Notes: generated from the letters alone by a model not told the origin. Counted from the first letter of the stretch, positions 40,742 through 50,446 are shown. The stretch: DNA of 62,112 nucleotides from JAZQHR01 sp045540815 (GCA_045540815.1 JAZQHY010000014.1:1-62112), one strand, 5' to 3'. Numbers and translations: made by a program.

Positions 40742-41977
40742 TTATTTTTTTGCCTCAAGATACGAAATGGCTGTCATTATTCCAAGAAGTATAAAACTCG
40801 ATACCAGTGAGCTTCCTCCATAGCTTACAAACGGAAGCGTGATGCCTGTTAGTGGAATTAATTTTATTACACCGCCAACGATTATAAATGTCTGGTATGC
40901 AAATGAGATAACGAGTATCAGCGACAGTGATTTGTAAAATTCGTCTTTCGCACCGAGCGATATTTTTATGCCCCTGTATGAGAATATAAAGTACATCATT
41001 ATGATTGCTATTCCTGTAAATACGCCCATTTCTTCGCATATGGCCGAGAATATAAAGTCCGAGTGTACCTCAGGTATAAAGTGCGGATTTCCATTTCCAA
41101 GTCCTGTGCCGAAATATCCGCCTGAGAATATGGCGAAAAGCGACTGTGTAATCTGGTAACCTTTTCCGCTTACATCTGCCCACGGGTCACGCCACACGTC
41201 AACTCTGCTTTTTATGTGCGATGTTAAAAAATATCCCCCAAGTCCGCCCACTACGGCAAATGCTACGTTTAAAAGGAGTAGTTTTGTCTGTGCATCGTAC
41301 AGCACTAGTGTGGTTATGTAAACCAAAAAGAAAAGCACCGCTGTGCCCCATTCCCTTTGTAGCACTAAAAAGCCAAGGCACATATACACGTAGCCAAATA
41401 GCGCCCAGTCCTTGTAAGATATGCCGATGAATTTATTTTCAAATATTTTTAGCTTTGGCTGATTGTCCGAGAAGAAACACGCAAGGGTGAAGGCAAATAC
41501 GATTTTAATTATTTCCGACGGCTGAAAACCAAATGAGCCAAGTCGTATCCAGTTTTTTGAGCCGTTTACCTCTTCGCCAAAAACGAGCGTTGCCACAAAC
41601 ATACAAAACGTAATTGCAATAAAGAAAAAGGTTAGCTTGTGAAAATATTTAAAAAACCTCATTACAAGATAGCTTGCGAGAAATATTATAATGCCTATGA
41701 AAAACCATATCATCTGCTTGTTTCCAAAGTCCAAATCAATTCTGAAAAGCATTATAAGTCCTATTGATACCAGCATTGATGCCATTAGATAAAGGTACGC
41801 ATCGCCCATAGAGGTAAAGTACATTATAAAGTATATTGCTATGTTTATACCGCAAAGCAGGAGTCCTGCGTAAAGCATATTTACATCAGACGGAGAACGA
41901 TATAAATAAAGTAAAATAAACCCTATTATGTTTATAATGGTTAAATAGATTACAGGGCGAAGTCTTAGCTTTGACAT
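40742..41977 (-). CDS. FtsW/RodA/SpoVE-family glycosyltransferase
   Basis: 411 aa from the ATG at 41977 with AAAGGAG upstream. About ten membrane helices. Family blocks: VNGSKNWIRLGSFGFQPSEIIKI, QREWGTAVLFFL, SLFAIFSGGYFGTGLGNG and the C-terminal TGITLPFVSYGGSSLVSSF. SEDS proteins polymerise glycan strands with a class B PBP; the likely partner is the PBP at 26943-28352. It may serve elongation, division or the spore cortex. The next gene upstream is the FHA protein, separated by a 270-bp repeat region. Confidence 0.93.
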   Translation of the reverse strand: MSKLRLRPVIYLTIINIIGFILLYLYRSPSDVNMLYAGLLLCGINIAIYFIMYFTSMGDAYLYLMASMLVSIGLIMLFRIDLDFGNKQMIWFFIGIIIFLASYLVMRFFKYFHKLTFFFIAITFCMFVATLVFGEEVNGSKNWIRLGSFGFQPSEIIKIVFAFTLACFFSDNQPKLKIFENKFIGISYKDWALFGYVYMCLGFLVLQREWGTAVLFFLVYITTLVLYDAQTKLLLLNVAFAVVGGLGGYFLTSHIKSRVDVWRDPWADVSGKGYQITQSLFAIFSGGYFGTGLGNGNPHFIPEVHSDFIFSAICEEMGVFTGIAIIMMYFIFSYRGIKISLGAKDEFYKSLSLILVISFAYQTFIIVGGVIKLIPLTGITLPFVSYGGSSLVSSFILLGIMTAISYLEAKK

Positions 41978-42010
41978 AATGTTCTCCTTTCGTTTTTCGA
42001 TAGTATACTT

Positions 42011-42059
42011 GTAGGGTTCGGCGGTTTCCGACGAACCGATGGTTGCGCATAAAGCCATC
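42011..42059. repeat. Double hairpin preceding family P copy 2
   Basis: GTAGG followed by GTTCG...CGAAC (42016-42036, with inner CGG/CCG) and then CGATGG/CCATCG (42037-42060). The GTAGGG-plus-hairpin layout resembles family H. A related but diverged stretch (TTCCGACGA...) precedes the partial family P end at 35906. Confidence 0.45.
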
Positions 42060-42228
42060 GTGTATTCCCGTGATAAAAACTCCCAATGCTACTTTGTGAA
42101 AACAAGAAATGTTGTGCATTGGCAGACACAGAGTTATTCCGCATCGTAGGGAACGACCTGTGTGTTGTTTCGTTTGATATAGGCACAATTATCCTTTGTC
42201 TGCCGTCCGTTTTTACACGGAAACACAC
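42060..42228. repeat. Palindromic dispersed element, family P, copy 2
   Basis: 169 bp, closed by GTGTATTCCCGTGATAAAAA (42060-42079) with the complementary 42210-42228. The inner GGCAGACA/TGTCTGCC stem (42121-42128 with 42197-42204) is identical to copy 1, and CCAATGC/GCATTGG forms a local hairpin. The GTAGGGAACG core of family H is present near 42146 but its hairpin is degraded. It lies between the FHA and FtsW-like genes. Confidence 0.7.
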
Positions 42229-42247
42229 AATGTCTTTTATCCCGCCT

Positions 42248-42691
42248 TTATATCGTATTTATAAACAGAAAGCTAACCTGACCGAATGTAATTTTGTCGT
42301 TTTCGTTTAGCTTAACGCACTTTCCTTTTATCTCTTTTCCGTTTAATAAGGTGCCGTTTGTGCTTTTCAAATCTTCAAGATAGTATTTTCCGTCTTCAAG
42401 GAAAATTTTCGCGTGGTCCTTTGACATAAACGGGTCGTTTATGTATATGTCGCTTTTTCTGTTTCTGCCTATGCTTACCTCGTCGCGTATGCCGTAGCTT
42501 TCGTAAACTTTAAATTTTAAGTCTTTTCTAAGGTTAATAAGCTTTAGATAAGCATACGCATCGTCGAGCGATTTTGACAGCCTTTTTGTATCGGAAATAT
42601 CTAAATATATAAGCTTAATTACGCTGAATATGAACATATAAACTACTATTACAAACGCATATTTAAGTATGTCGGATATAAGCTGAAACAT
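42248..42691 (-). CDS. Membrane-anchored FHA-domain protein
   Basis: 147 aa. One N-terminal membrane helix (residues 8-30), a short helical linker, then an FHA domain (about 60-145) with the key residues in SIGRNRKSDIYI, MSKDHAKIFLEDGKYYLEDLKSTNGTLLNG. FHA domains bind phosphothreonine, so a Ser/Thr kinase probably modulates it. In Clostridia and Actinobacteria such genes sit with FtsW/RodA and PbpA. Here the FtsW-like gene is next on the same strand. Confidence 0.9.
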   Translation of the reverse strand: MFQLISDILKYAFVIVVYMFIFSVIKLIYLDISDTKRLSKSLDDAYAYLKLINLRKDLKFKVYESYGIRDEVSIGRNRKSDIYINDPFMSKDHAKIFLEDGKYYLEDLKSTNGTLLNGKEIKGKCVKLNENDKITFGQVSFLFINTI

Positions 42692-42724
42692 AGTTAAAAT
42701 CCTTTCTGCAAGTATTCTATTTAC

Positions 42725-42754
42725 AGTATACCAAATTTGTGGTAAAAAAGTAAA
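42725..42754 (-). promoter_or_regulatory. Promoter of FHA gene
   Basis: Minus strand TTTACT, 18 bp, TATACT, 34 bp before the ATG at 42691. Confidence 0.6.
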
Positions 42755-42785
42755 GTTTTTTGATGAAATATATAGAAGAAAGTTA

Positions 42786-42814
42786 TTTACTTTTGACTAA
42801 ATTTGTGATACAAT
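42786..42814 (+). promoter_or_regulatory. Promoter of miaB-mutSL operon
   Basis: TTTACT, 17 bp, TACAAT, 32 bp before the miaB ATG. Confidence 0.6.
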
Positions 42815-42845
42815 AATCACAGTATGATTAAATGGGAGAACTGCT

Positions 42846-44267
42846 ATGTCAAGACGAGAAAACGCGGTTATTTCGGAAAACGAAATACAGCGCCAGAAAA
42901 ACATCATAAGTGAAATAAAAAATAAGCTTGATTTAGATAAAAAAGAGCGCTTTGCGTTTGTTGAAACATATGGCTGTGCGCAAAACACCGACGATTCGCA
43001 AAAGCTTGTGGGTATGCTTAGTGAAATGGGCTACGTCAGAACGTATGACAAAGAAAATGCAGACGTGATACTTTACAACACCTGCGCGGTAAGGGAAAAT
43101 GCCGAACTTCGTGTATTTGGAAACATAGGCGCGCTAAAGGCTATGAAAGCAAAACGCCCTGACCTTATCATAGGCGTGTGCGGTTGTATGATGCAACAGG
43201 AGCATATAGTAGATGCTATAAAGAAAAAGTACAAGCACGTAGACATAGTGTTTGGCACACATACGCTTTACAGATTTCCTGAGATAATGGCAAAGGCTAT
43301 AGAGAAAACAGAGCGCGTGTTTGACGTAATAGACGTTGACGGCGCTATCGCGGAGGATTTACCTGTAGTAAGGGAAAACACCACAAACGCAATGGTGTCA
43401 ATAATGTATGGGTGTAACAACTTTTGCACATACTGCATTGTGCCGTATGTAAGGGGCAGAGAGCGTAGCCGTGACAAAGAGGATATTCTTCGTGAGGTGA
43501 AAACTCTTGCAAGCGAGGGCTACAAGGAAATAACACTTCTCGGTCAGAATGTAAATTCATACGGAAATGATCTAGACGAAGATATAGATTTTGCTGACCT
43601 TCTTAAAATGGTGGAAAAGATAGACGGCATCGAGCGAATACGCTTTGTTACAAGCCACCCTAAAGATATAAGCGACAAGCTTATAGACGTACTTGCTTCT
43701 AGCGAAAAAATATGCAAACAGCTCCACCTTCCTATTCAGGCAGGAAGCAACAAGATACTTAAGGCTATGAACAGAAAGTACACCCGCGAGGAGTATCTTG
43801 CAAAAATAGACAAGATTAAAGCAAAAATTCCTGATATTGCACTTACATCGGATATCATCGTAGGATTCCCAGGCGAAACAAACGAGGATTTTGAAGAAAC
43901 CATAGAGGTGCTTGAAAAGGTAAGATACGACAGTGTGTTCTCGTTTGTGTATTCAAGACGAAAAGGCACTCCTGCAGCAAAGATGGAAGATGTAATTACT
44001 CTTGAGGAGAAGAAGAAAAACCTTGCACGCTTAATGGATGTTCAGGCAGAAATCTCAAGAGAGAAAAATAAAGAGCTTGAAGGAAAAACCGTTAAAATAC
44101 TTGTAGAAGGTCCGAGCAAGACCGACAAGACATTTTTAACAGGCAGAACTGATGGCGGAAAAATAGTAAACTTCCCGGGCGATGTGAAACTCTCGGGTGA
44201 AATAATAAATGTAAAAATAACAAAAGCCAATGCGTGGTCAATGTATGGCGAAGTAGAAGGAGAATAA
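42846..44267 (+). CDS. miaB: tRNA methylthiotransferase MiaB
   Basis: 473 aa. The N-terminal UPF0004 domain holds cluster cysteines C44, C80 and C114 (TYGCAQNTDD, NTCAVRENAE, GCMMQQEH). The radical-SAM CxxxCxxC is C190, C194, C197 in GCNNFCTYCIVPYVRGRE. A C-terminal TRAM domain follows (GKTVKILVEG onwards). It adds the methylthio group to i6A37 of tRNAs reading UNN codons. The substrate-making enzyme MiaA is encoded in the same operon (49419-50363). Confidence 0.96.
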   Translation: MSRRENAVISENEIQRQKNIISEIKNKLDLDKKERFAFVETYGCAQNTDDSQKLVGMLSEMGYVRTYDKENADVILYNTCAVRENAELRVFGNIGALKAMKAKRPDLIIGVCGCMMQQEHIVDAIKKKYKHVDIVFGTHTLYRFPEIMAKAIEKTERVFDVIDVDGAIAEDLPVVRENTTNAMVSIMYGCNNFCTYCIVPYVRGRERSRDKEDILREVKTLASEGYKEITLLGQNVNSYGNDLDEDIDFADLLKMVEKIDGIERIRFVTSHPKDISDKLIDVLASSEKICKQLHLPIQAGSNKILKAMNRKYTREEYLAKIDKIKAKIPDIALTSDIIVGFPGETNEDFEETIEVLEKVRYDSVFSFVYSRRKGTPAAKMEDVITLEEKKKNLARLMDVQAEISREKNKELEGKTVKILVEGPSKTDKTFLTGRTDGGKIVNFPGDVKLSGEIINVKITKANAWSMYGEVEGE

Positions 44268-44272
44268 AAATT

Positions 44273-44662
44273 ATGTCAGATATAATGGAAAAAGCAAAAG
44301 AACTAGGTATGCTTATCGCAGAGAGCGACGAGCTAAAAAACTTTAAAGCGGCAGAGGACGCACAGATGGCGGATGCTTCTGCGCAGGAGCTTATGATGAA
44401 CTACTACAAAAAGAGAGAAGAGCTTGCAAAAAAAGCTAACGAGCCTGATATAACAAAAGAGGATTTTGAAGGCATTCAGGACGCAATGCAGATGGAATTT
44501 AACAAGCTTTGCGAAAACGAAAACATCAAAAATTACCTTGAGGCTCAGGCAGCATTTTCAAATATGATGCAGCAGGTAAACTCTATTATTTCATACTTTG
44601 TACAGGGCAAGGAAGAAGGCGGTTGCACAGGCAGCTGTTCAACCTGTGGAGGTTGCCACTAA
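44273..44662 (+). CDS. YlbF/YmcA-family protein with cysteine-rich tail
   Basis: 129 aa from the ATG at 44273 (AAGGAG upstream). An all-helical YlbF domain (residues 1-110) ends in GGCTGSCSTCGGCH, four cysteines and a histidine in 14 residues. In Bacillus subtilis YmcA (RicA) is encoded beside miaB, and the YlbF-YmcA-YaaT complex binds iron-sulfur clusters and affects RNA processing, biofilm and sporulation. The tail here could hold such a cluster. It starts 5 nt after miaB. Confidence 0.85.
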   Translation: MSDIMEKAKELGMLIAESDELKNFKAAEDAQMADASAQELMMNYYKKREELAKKANEPDITKEDFEGIQDAMQMEFNKLCENENIKNYLEAQAAFSNMMQQVNSIISYFVQGKEEGGCTGSCSTCGGCH

Positions 44663-44742
44663 TAAATATCAGCCTTTGGCAATATAAAAATAAAAGGCAG
44701 AAAACGATTTTTGAATAACCCTTTGGGGTTTGGAGGATTACT

Positions 44743-47367
44743 ATGTCACAGCCCGTTACACCGATGATGAAACAGTATTTTGAAATAAAAAATCAGTACA
44801 AAGACTGCATACTGTTTTACAGACTTGGTGATTTCTATGAAATGTTTTATGACGATGCGAAAACTGCATCGGAGGTACTTCAGCTTACGCTTACAGGCAG
44901 AAGCTGCGGTCAGGAGGAGCGTGCACCTATGTGCGGCGTTCCGTTTCATAGTGCGCAAAATTACATTGCAAAGCTTGTAAATAACGGCTATAAGGTGGCT
45001 ATCTGCGAGCAGACAGAAGACCCCGCAGCAGCTAAAGGCATAGTGAAACGTGAGGTTATAAGGATTATTACACCGGGTACTGCAACACTTGATACGGTGC
45101 TTGACGAGAGTGAAAATAATTTCCTCGCAAGCATCTACATAGACGGCGAAAATTTCGGTATTACCTTTGTAGACGCGTCTACAGGTGAGATGTCGACTAC
45201 ACAGGGTAAAAATGATTTCGCTGAAAATGCAATTGCAAACATAATTTCGTGTTACACACCTTCGGAGGTTATCATAAACGATGGCGGTGTGGCATATGCA
45301 AATGTGATTTTAGAGCTTAAAAAGAGAACTCAATTTTTTGACAGTTTTTTACCTGAAGAAAGATATGACCTTCAGGGAGCAAAAGATGTAATTATGTCGA
45401 AATTCGGCATCGCCAAGGCGGGCGAACTAATGAATAAGACGAATGACTACGGCATCAGGTCTATCGGCGCGGCGCTTTTGTACCTTACTGAAACGCAGAA
45501 GACCGATTTATCACACATTTCGGATATAAAGGTTTTTGAAACCACCAACTTTATGGGGATAGATGCCGCATCAAAGAGAAACCTTGAAATCACACATACT
45601 ATGCGTGATAAGTCTAAAAAAGGCTCGCTTTTATGGGTACTTGATAAAACCAAAACTTCAATGGGCGCAAGAAAGCTTAAAAGCTGGCTTGAACAGCCTC
45701 TTATAACATCGTCACAGATAAACCTAAGGCTTGACAGCGTAGAGGAGCTTGTGGAAAAAATGCCACAGCGCGAAGGCATATGTGAAAGCCTTAAGGGTGT
45801 AAACGATATAGAGAGAATACTTGGAAAAGTAGTATACGGCAGTGCAAACGCGAGAGATTTGGTGTCACTTGGACAGAGCCTTGCAGCACTACCCGAGGTA
45901 TACAAATATTTATCGGAATTTGATTCGGTGCTTCTAAAAAACATATACAACGAATTTGATTGTATGAAGGATTTAAGAATGCTTATAGAGTCTGCGTTTG
46001 TGGAAAATCCGCCTGTTACCGTAAAGGAAGGCGGCATGATAAAAGACGGCTTTGATGCCGAGCTTGACAGACTTAAAAACGTGGTTAACCACAGTACAAA
46101 GATTATAGCAGACCTCGAGGCTGACGAGAGGGAGCAGACCGACATCAAAAACCTTAAGATTGGCTACAACAGAGTGTTTGGCTATTATATCGAGGTGTCA
46201 AAGTCAAACATAGGGAAGGTGCCTGACCACTATGTAAGAAAGCAGACACTTGCAAACTGTGAGAGATTTATCACACAGGAATTAAAAAATCTTGAAAATA
46301 CCATTCTCGGTGCAAGAGAAAGGGTAAATGACCTTGAATATGACAACTTTATCTATGTTCGTGACAAGGTGCGAGATGCGCTCACGTCGCTTCAGCAGTG
46401 TGCGAGATTTGTATCTATCATAGACGTTCTTTGCTCGTTTGCACACGTTGCCGCGGAAAATAATTACGTAAAACCTATTGTAGACGATTCGGATATATTA
46501 GACATCAAAGACGGCAGACACCCTATAGTTGAACTGTCGCAGACAGATGCGCTTTTTGTACCGAATGATACATATTTAGATACAGATGAAAACCGCTTTG
46601 CTATTATCACAGGACCTAATATGGCGGGTAAATCGACATATATGCGTCAAACTGCAGTTATAGCTATTATGGCGCAGGTTGGAAGCTTTGTTCCTGCATC
46701 ATATTGCCATATGGGCGTGGTGGACAAGGTTTTTACAAGAGTGGGTGCATCAGACGATTTGGCGGCAGGTCAGAGTACATTTATGGTGGAAATGACAGAG
46801 GTTGCAAACATACTTAAAAATGCCACACCAAAGAGCCTTGTTATACTTGATGAGATAGGCAGAGGTACAAGCACATTTGACGGACTGTCTATCGCGTGGA
46901 GCGTGGTTGAGCATATGAGCGATAAAGATAAGGTTGGCGCAAAGACGCTGTTTGCCACTCATTATCACGAGCTTATAAGGCTTGAAAACCGCATAGAAGG
47001 CGTGAAGAACTACTCAATTGCAGTTAAAAAACGCGGTGACGATGTAGTGTTCCTTCGCAAAATAGTAAAAGGCGGTACAGATGACAACTTCGGTATAGAG
47101 GTTGCCAAGCTTGCGGGCGTACCTGACGAGGTTATTGAGCGAGCTAAATGGGTGCTTAACGCTATTGAAAGCGGCGAGCTTATAAACGATTTTGCAGAGC
47201 GAAATATGGCAAAGCCTATGGCAGAGGAAAAGGAAGATAATACATCATTTACCGAAGTAATAGATACCATTAAAAATTACGACGTATCTACTCTAACGCC
47301 TATCGAGGCTCTAAACGAAATATACAAACTACAGAAAAAGGTCAGTGAGCTATATGAACAGAATTAA
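44743..47367 (+). CDS. mutS: DNA mismatch repair protein MutS
   Basis: 874 aa. The mismatch-binding domain I has CILFYRLGDFYEMFYDDA (the Phe-x-Glu wedge is in DFYEMF), followed by connector, lever and clamp domains. The ATPase domain has Walker A GPNMAGKS at 624-631, STFMVEMTEVANIL, Walker B LVILDEIGRGTSTFDG and ATHYHEL. It recognises mispairs. It overlaps mutL by 14 bp. Confidence 0.97.
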   Translation: MSQPVTPMMKQYFEIKNQYKDCILFYRLGDFYEMFYDDAKTASEVLQLTLTGRSCGQEERAPMCGVPFHSAQNYIAKLVNNGYKVAICEQTEDPAAAKGIVKREVIRIITPGTATLDTVLDESENNFLASIYIDGENFGITFVDASTGEMSTTQGKNDFAENAIANIISCYTPSEVIINDGGVAYANVILELKKRTQFFDSFLPEERYDLQGAKDVIMSKFGIAKAGELMNKTNDYGIRSIGAALLYLTETQKTDLSHISDIKVFETTNFMGIDAASKRNLEITHTMRDKSKKGSLLWVLDKTKTSMGARKLKSWLEQPLITSSQINLRLDSVEELVEKMPQREGICESLKGVNDIERILGKVVYGSANARDLVSLGQSLAALPEVYKYLSEFDSVLLKNIYNEFDCMKDLRMLIESAFVENPPVTVKEGGMIKDGFDAELDRLKNVVNHSTKIIADLEADEREQTDIKNLKIGYNRVFGYYIEVSKSNIGKVPDHYVRKQTLANCERFITQELKNLENTILGARERVNDLEYDNFIYVRDKVRDALTSLQQCARFVSIIDVLCSFAHVAAENNYVKPIVDDSDILDIKDGRHPIVELSQTDALFVPNDTYLDTDENRFAIITGPNMAGKSTYMRQTAVIAIMAQVGSFVPASYCHMGVVDKVFTRVGASDDLAAGQSTFMVEMTEVANILKNATPKSLVILDEIGRGTSTFDGLSIAWSVVEHMSDKDKVGAKTLFATHYHELIRLENRIEGVKNYSIAVKKRGDDVVFLRKIVKGGTDDNFGIEVAKLAGVPDEVIERAKWVLNAIESGELINDFAERNMAKPMAEEKEDNTSFTEVIDTIKNYDVSTLTPIEALNEIYKLQKKVSELYEQN

Positions 47368-49405
47368 TGTATTAGATACAAATATAGCCAATATGATTGC
47401 GGCGGGCGAGGTTGTGGAAAGACCATCGTCGGTCGTTAAAGAGCTTGTGGAAAATTCAATAGACGCAGGCGCAAAAAATGTGCTTGTAGAAATAAAAAAC
47501 GGCGGAATGTCGTACATAAGGGTTACAGACGACGGTCATGGCATAGAGCCTGACGACGTGGTAAAGGCATTTTTACGCCACGCTACAAGTAAAATACAAA
47601 AACGCGAGGACTTAGATAGCATTTATACCCTTGGTTTCAGAGGCGAGGCGCTCGCAAGTATTGCGGCGGTTGCGTGTGTGGAGATACACACCAAAACCAA
47701 AAACAGCGATATGGGAAGGTTTGTGCGCATAGAGGGCGGAAAGGTTACAGAAGAAATCGATATGGGCTGTGCTAATGGTACAACCATTATAGTTAAGAAC
47801 CTGTTTTTCAACACCCCTGCGCGAATGAAATTTCTAAAAAAAGATTCTACTGAAACTGCGTATATAAATGATGTTATAGGAAAAATGATACTTGGCAATC
47901 CGTCGGTTGCCTTTAAGCTTATAAACAGCGGTAAAAACACCCTTCGTTCACCAGGCTCGGGAAAGCTTTCCGACGCAGTATTTTCTGTTTACGGAAACGA
48001 CTATGTAAAGCATATGATTGGCGTAAATGAGGATATGGACGGCATAAAGGTTACAGGCTTTGTAGGAGATAACACATTAGTTCGCGGAAACCGCAGTATG
48101 CAGATTTTTTATATAAACGGCAGAAATATCCAGAGCAAAATTATGTCGCAAGCAATAGCCGAGGCGTACAAAAACAGCGTTATGCAGGGAAAATTTCCTG
48201 TGTGCGTGCTTAATGTATCGCTTAGTACAGGTCTTGTAGATGTAAATGTTCATCCTACTAAAATGGAAGTAAGATTTTCTGATGACAGAAAGATATTTAG
48301 TGCAGTATATGGCGCAGTAAAGGCGGCGTTATCTGCTACACGCACTGTTCCGCAAATGGAATTTAAAAAGGCATCGTTTGAAAAAACTGTTCCAAACGAA
48401 ACGTACAGAGATGCAGAGCAGACAAATATTAATCTTTTGCGCGATTCATTTATAAAAACAGATACGGTTAGACCTCAAAGAGAAGAAACAAGTTTTGTTT
48501 CAAAACCTCAGGAGGTTGTAAGTAATAAGGAAACTGCGATACCATTTAAAAACATAGTTGAAACGCCAAAGGTTTCGTATGATAGCGGAAAACCAATGGT
48601 TACTCGTGACAGGTCTGGTGGTGGAACGACTTATACAAAGTTTAGAGAAACACTTGTGCCAATGGAATATACAGCAAGGGCGGAAGAAAAAACAGAAAAT
48701 GTTTTCAAGACCGTTTTTGAAGAAAACCCAGTTGTCATAAACGAACCTGTTTATGAAGAAACAGAAACCAATTCGGAAATTGAAACCGCGCCACAGGTTG
48801 ACATAACACAAAAAGCTAATGAGGAGATACCTTCCTACAGAATAGTAGGTCAGGTTTTTGACACATATATAATAGTGGAATCACAGGGCGAAATGGTGCT
48901 TATAGACCAGCACGCCGCCCACGAAAGAATGCATTTTGAAAGGCTAAAAAAAGAGCTTTATGAGGATAGCTTTAAACCGCAGATGCTACTATCTCCGATA
49001 GTGGTGAATTTGTCAGCGGTGGAATATACGATAGCGGCTGATAACACAGAGCTGTTTTCACGTCTTGGATTTGAGCTTGATATATTTGGCGAAAGCGCGG
49101 TTATACTTCGTGCACTTCCGTTTGATATGCCCGAGCACGATGCAAAGACGCTTGTAGAAGAAATTCTCGGCTCTCTTGCAGATGCAAAAACAGTAGAGGG
49201 TGTAGACAGATTTGAAAAGGCGCTTCACACGGTTGCCTGCAAAAAGGCGATAAAGGGTAACCGACACCTTACAGATATGGAAATGGAAAGCTTGGTAGAG
49301 GATGTATTTAAGCTTGGCACTATAAACACCTGTCCTCACGGCAGACCTATATGCGTTAAAATGACTAAATATGAAATAGAAAAGCAGTTTAAAAGAATAG
49401 TCTGA
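47354..49405 (+). CDS. mutL: DNA mismatch repair endonuclease MutL
   Basis: 683 aa from the ATG at 47354, inside the end of mutS. The GHKL ATPase domain shows IAAGEVVERPSSVVKELVENSIDAGA and TLGFRGEALASIA. A poorly conserved linker covers about 345-480. The C-terminal dimerisation domain has LIDQHAAHERMHFE, the DQHAxxER metal-binding endonuclease motif, and ACKKAIKGN plus CPHGRP near the end. The nicking activity is expected where there is no MutH. miaA follows after 13 nt. Confidence 0.96.
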   Translation: MNRINVLDTNIANMIAAGEVVERPSSVVKELVENSIDAGAKNVLVEIKNGGMSYIRVTDDGHGIEPDDVVKAFLRHATSKIQKREDLDSIYTLGFRGEALASIAAVACVEIHTKTKNSDMGRFVRIEGGKVTEEIDMGCANGTTIIVKNLFFNTPARMKFLKKDSTETAYINDVIGKMILGNPSVAFKLINSGKNTLRSPGSGKLSDAVFSVYGNDYVKHMIGVNEDMDGIKVTGFVGDNTLVRGNRSMQIFYINGRNIQSKIMSQAIAEAYKNSVMQGKFPVCVLNVSLSTGLVDVNVHPTKMEVRFSDDRKIFSAVYGAVKAALSATRTVPQMEFKKASFEKTVPNETYRDAEQTNINLLRDSFIKTDTVRPQREETSFVSKPQEVVSNKETAIPFKNIVETPKVSYDSGKPMVTRDRSGGGTTYTKFRETLVPMEYTARAEEKTENVFKTVFEENPVVINEPVYEETETNSEIETAPQVDITQKANEEIPSYRIVGQVFDTYIIVESQGEMVLIDQHAAHERMHFERLKKELYEDSFKPQMLLSPIVVNLSAVEYTIAADNTELFSRLGFELDIFGESAVILRALPFDMPEHDAKTLVEEILGSLADAKTVEGVDRFEKALHTVACKKAIKGNRHLTDMEMESLVEDVFKLGTINTCPHGRPICVKMTKYEIEKQFKRIV

Positions 49406-49418
49406 TTGGAGAATTTTA

Positions 49419-50363
49419 GTGGACAAGATACCTGTTATAGCTATAGTTGGTCCTACGGGAGTGGGTAAAACCGACCTTTCAATAGGGCTTGCAAAAAAAT
49501 TAAACGGCGAGATAGTGTCGTGCGATTCGATGCAAATTTATCGCCAGATGGATATCGGCACAGCAAAGCCGACAAAAGAAGAAATGGTGGGCATACCGCA
49601 CCATATGATAGACATAGCAAATCCCGACGAAAACTACAATGTGGATAAGTATGTGGATAACTCGAAAAAGTGTATAAAAAGCATATACGAAAGAGGCAAT
49701 ACTCCTGTGCTTGTAGGCGGTACGGGACTTTATGCAGATTCACTACTCGGCGGTATATCATTTGTGAAAACCGAGGGTGATGAGGAGTACAGAAAATACC
49801 TTTTTGATCTAGCTGAAAAAGAGGGTAATGAGTACGTTCATAAAATGCTTGAAACCATTGACCCTGTAAGCTTTAAGGCTATTCACCCAAACAACGTGCG
49901 AAGGGTTGTAAGAGCACTTGAGGTATACAAGTGTACAGGCAATACCATCACCTATCACAATGAGATGTCAAGGCTTGCTCCTTCGCCGTATAATCCGCTT
50001 ATTTTCGGTCTAACAAGAAACCGTGATGAGCTATATGAAAGAATCGACAAACGTGTGGATACAATGGTGGAAAAAGGACTTGTGAAGGAAGCGGAGAACT
50101 TATATAATAAAGGTTATCGCACCGACCTTACGAGTATGCAAGGACTTGGTTACAAGGAGTTTATAAAGTATTTCGAAGGTGAAATTTCACTTTCGGAAGC
50201 TATAGAAATATTAAAACGTGACACGCGTCACTATGCAAAACGACAGCTTACGTGGTTTAACCGAAATAAAGACATCATATGGATAAACTTAAGCGAAATG
50301 ACAGAAGATGAGGCGTTTGAGTATGCGCTTGAAAAATCACTTGAGCATTTAAACAGAGGGTGA
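49419..50363 (+). CDS. miaA: tRNA dimethylallyltransferase MiaA
   Basis: 314 aa, GTG start with TTGGAG about 9 nt upstream. IAIVGPTGVGKTDLSIGLAK is the P-loop, SCDSMQIYRQMDIGTAKPT the DMAPP site, and HHMIDIANPDE, LVGGTGLYADSLL and LTSMQGLGYKEFIKY complete the family set. It prenylates A37 of tRNAs, the step before MiaB. Last gene of the miaB-ylbF-mutS-mutL-miaA operon. Confidence 0.96.
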   Translation: MDKIPVIAIVGPTGVGKTDLSIGLAKKLNGEIVSCDSMQIYRQMDIGTAKPTKEEMVGIPHHMIDIANPDENYNVDKYVDNSKKCIKSIYERGNTPVLVGGTGLYADSLLGGISFVKTEGDEEYRKYLFDLAEKEGNEYVHKMLETIDPVSFKAIHPNNVRRVVRALEVYKCTGNTITYHNEMSRLAPSPYNPLIFGLTRNRDELYERIDKRVDTMVEKGLVKEAENLYNKGYRTDLTSMQGLGYKEFIKYFEGEISLSEAIEILKRDTRHYAKRQLTWFNRNKDIIWINLSEMTEDEAFEYALEKSLEHLNRG

Positions 50364-50411
50364 CTAAAGATTTCTCCTTGTGGGGATAAAGCGCTTATTT
50401 TCCTTGTTTTG

Positions 50412-50446
50412 CCTTCCCCTTGAGGGGAAGGGGGACCGCTTGGCGG
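50412..50446. repeat. REP-like double hairpin
   Basis: CCTTCCCC-TTGA-GGGGAAGG (50412-50431), a perfect 8-bp stem, then ACCGC/GCGGT (50434-50446), in the 138-bp gap after miaA. The G+C-rich palindrome pair resembles small dispersed repeats seen in many Clostridia. No T run follows. Confidence 0.55.

Noticed and set aside
44719..44732. AACCC/GGGTT hairpin before mutS as a regulator
   Set aside because: Only 5 bp, and the ribosome-binding site lies outside it.
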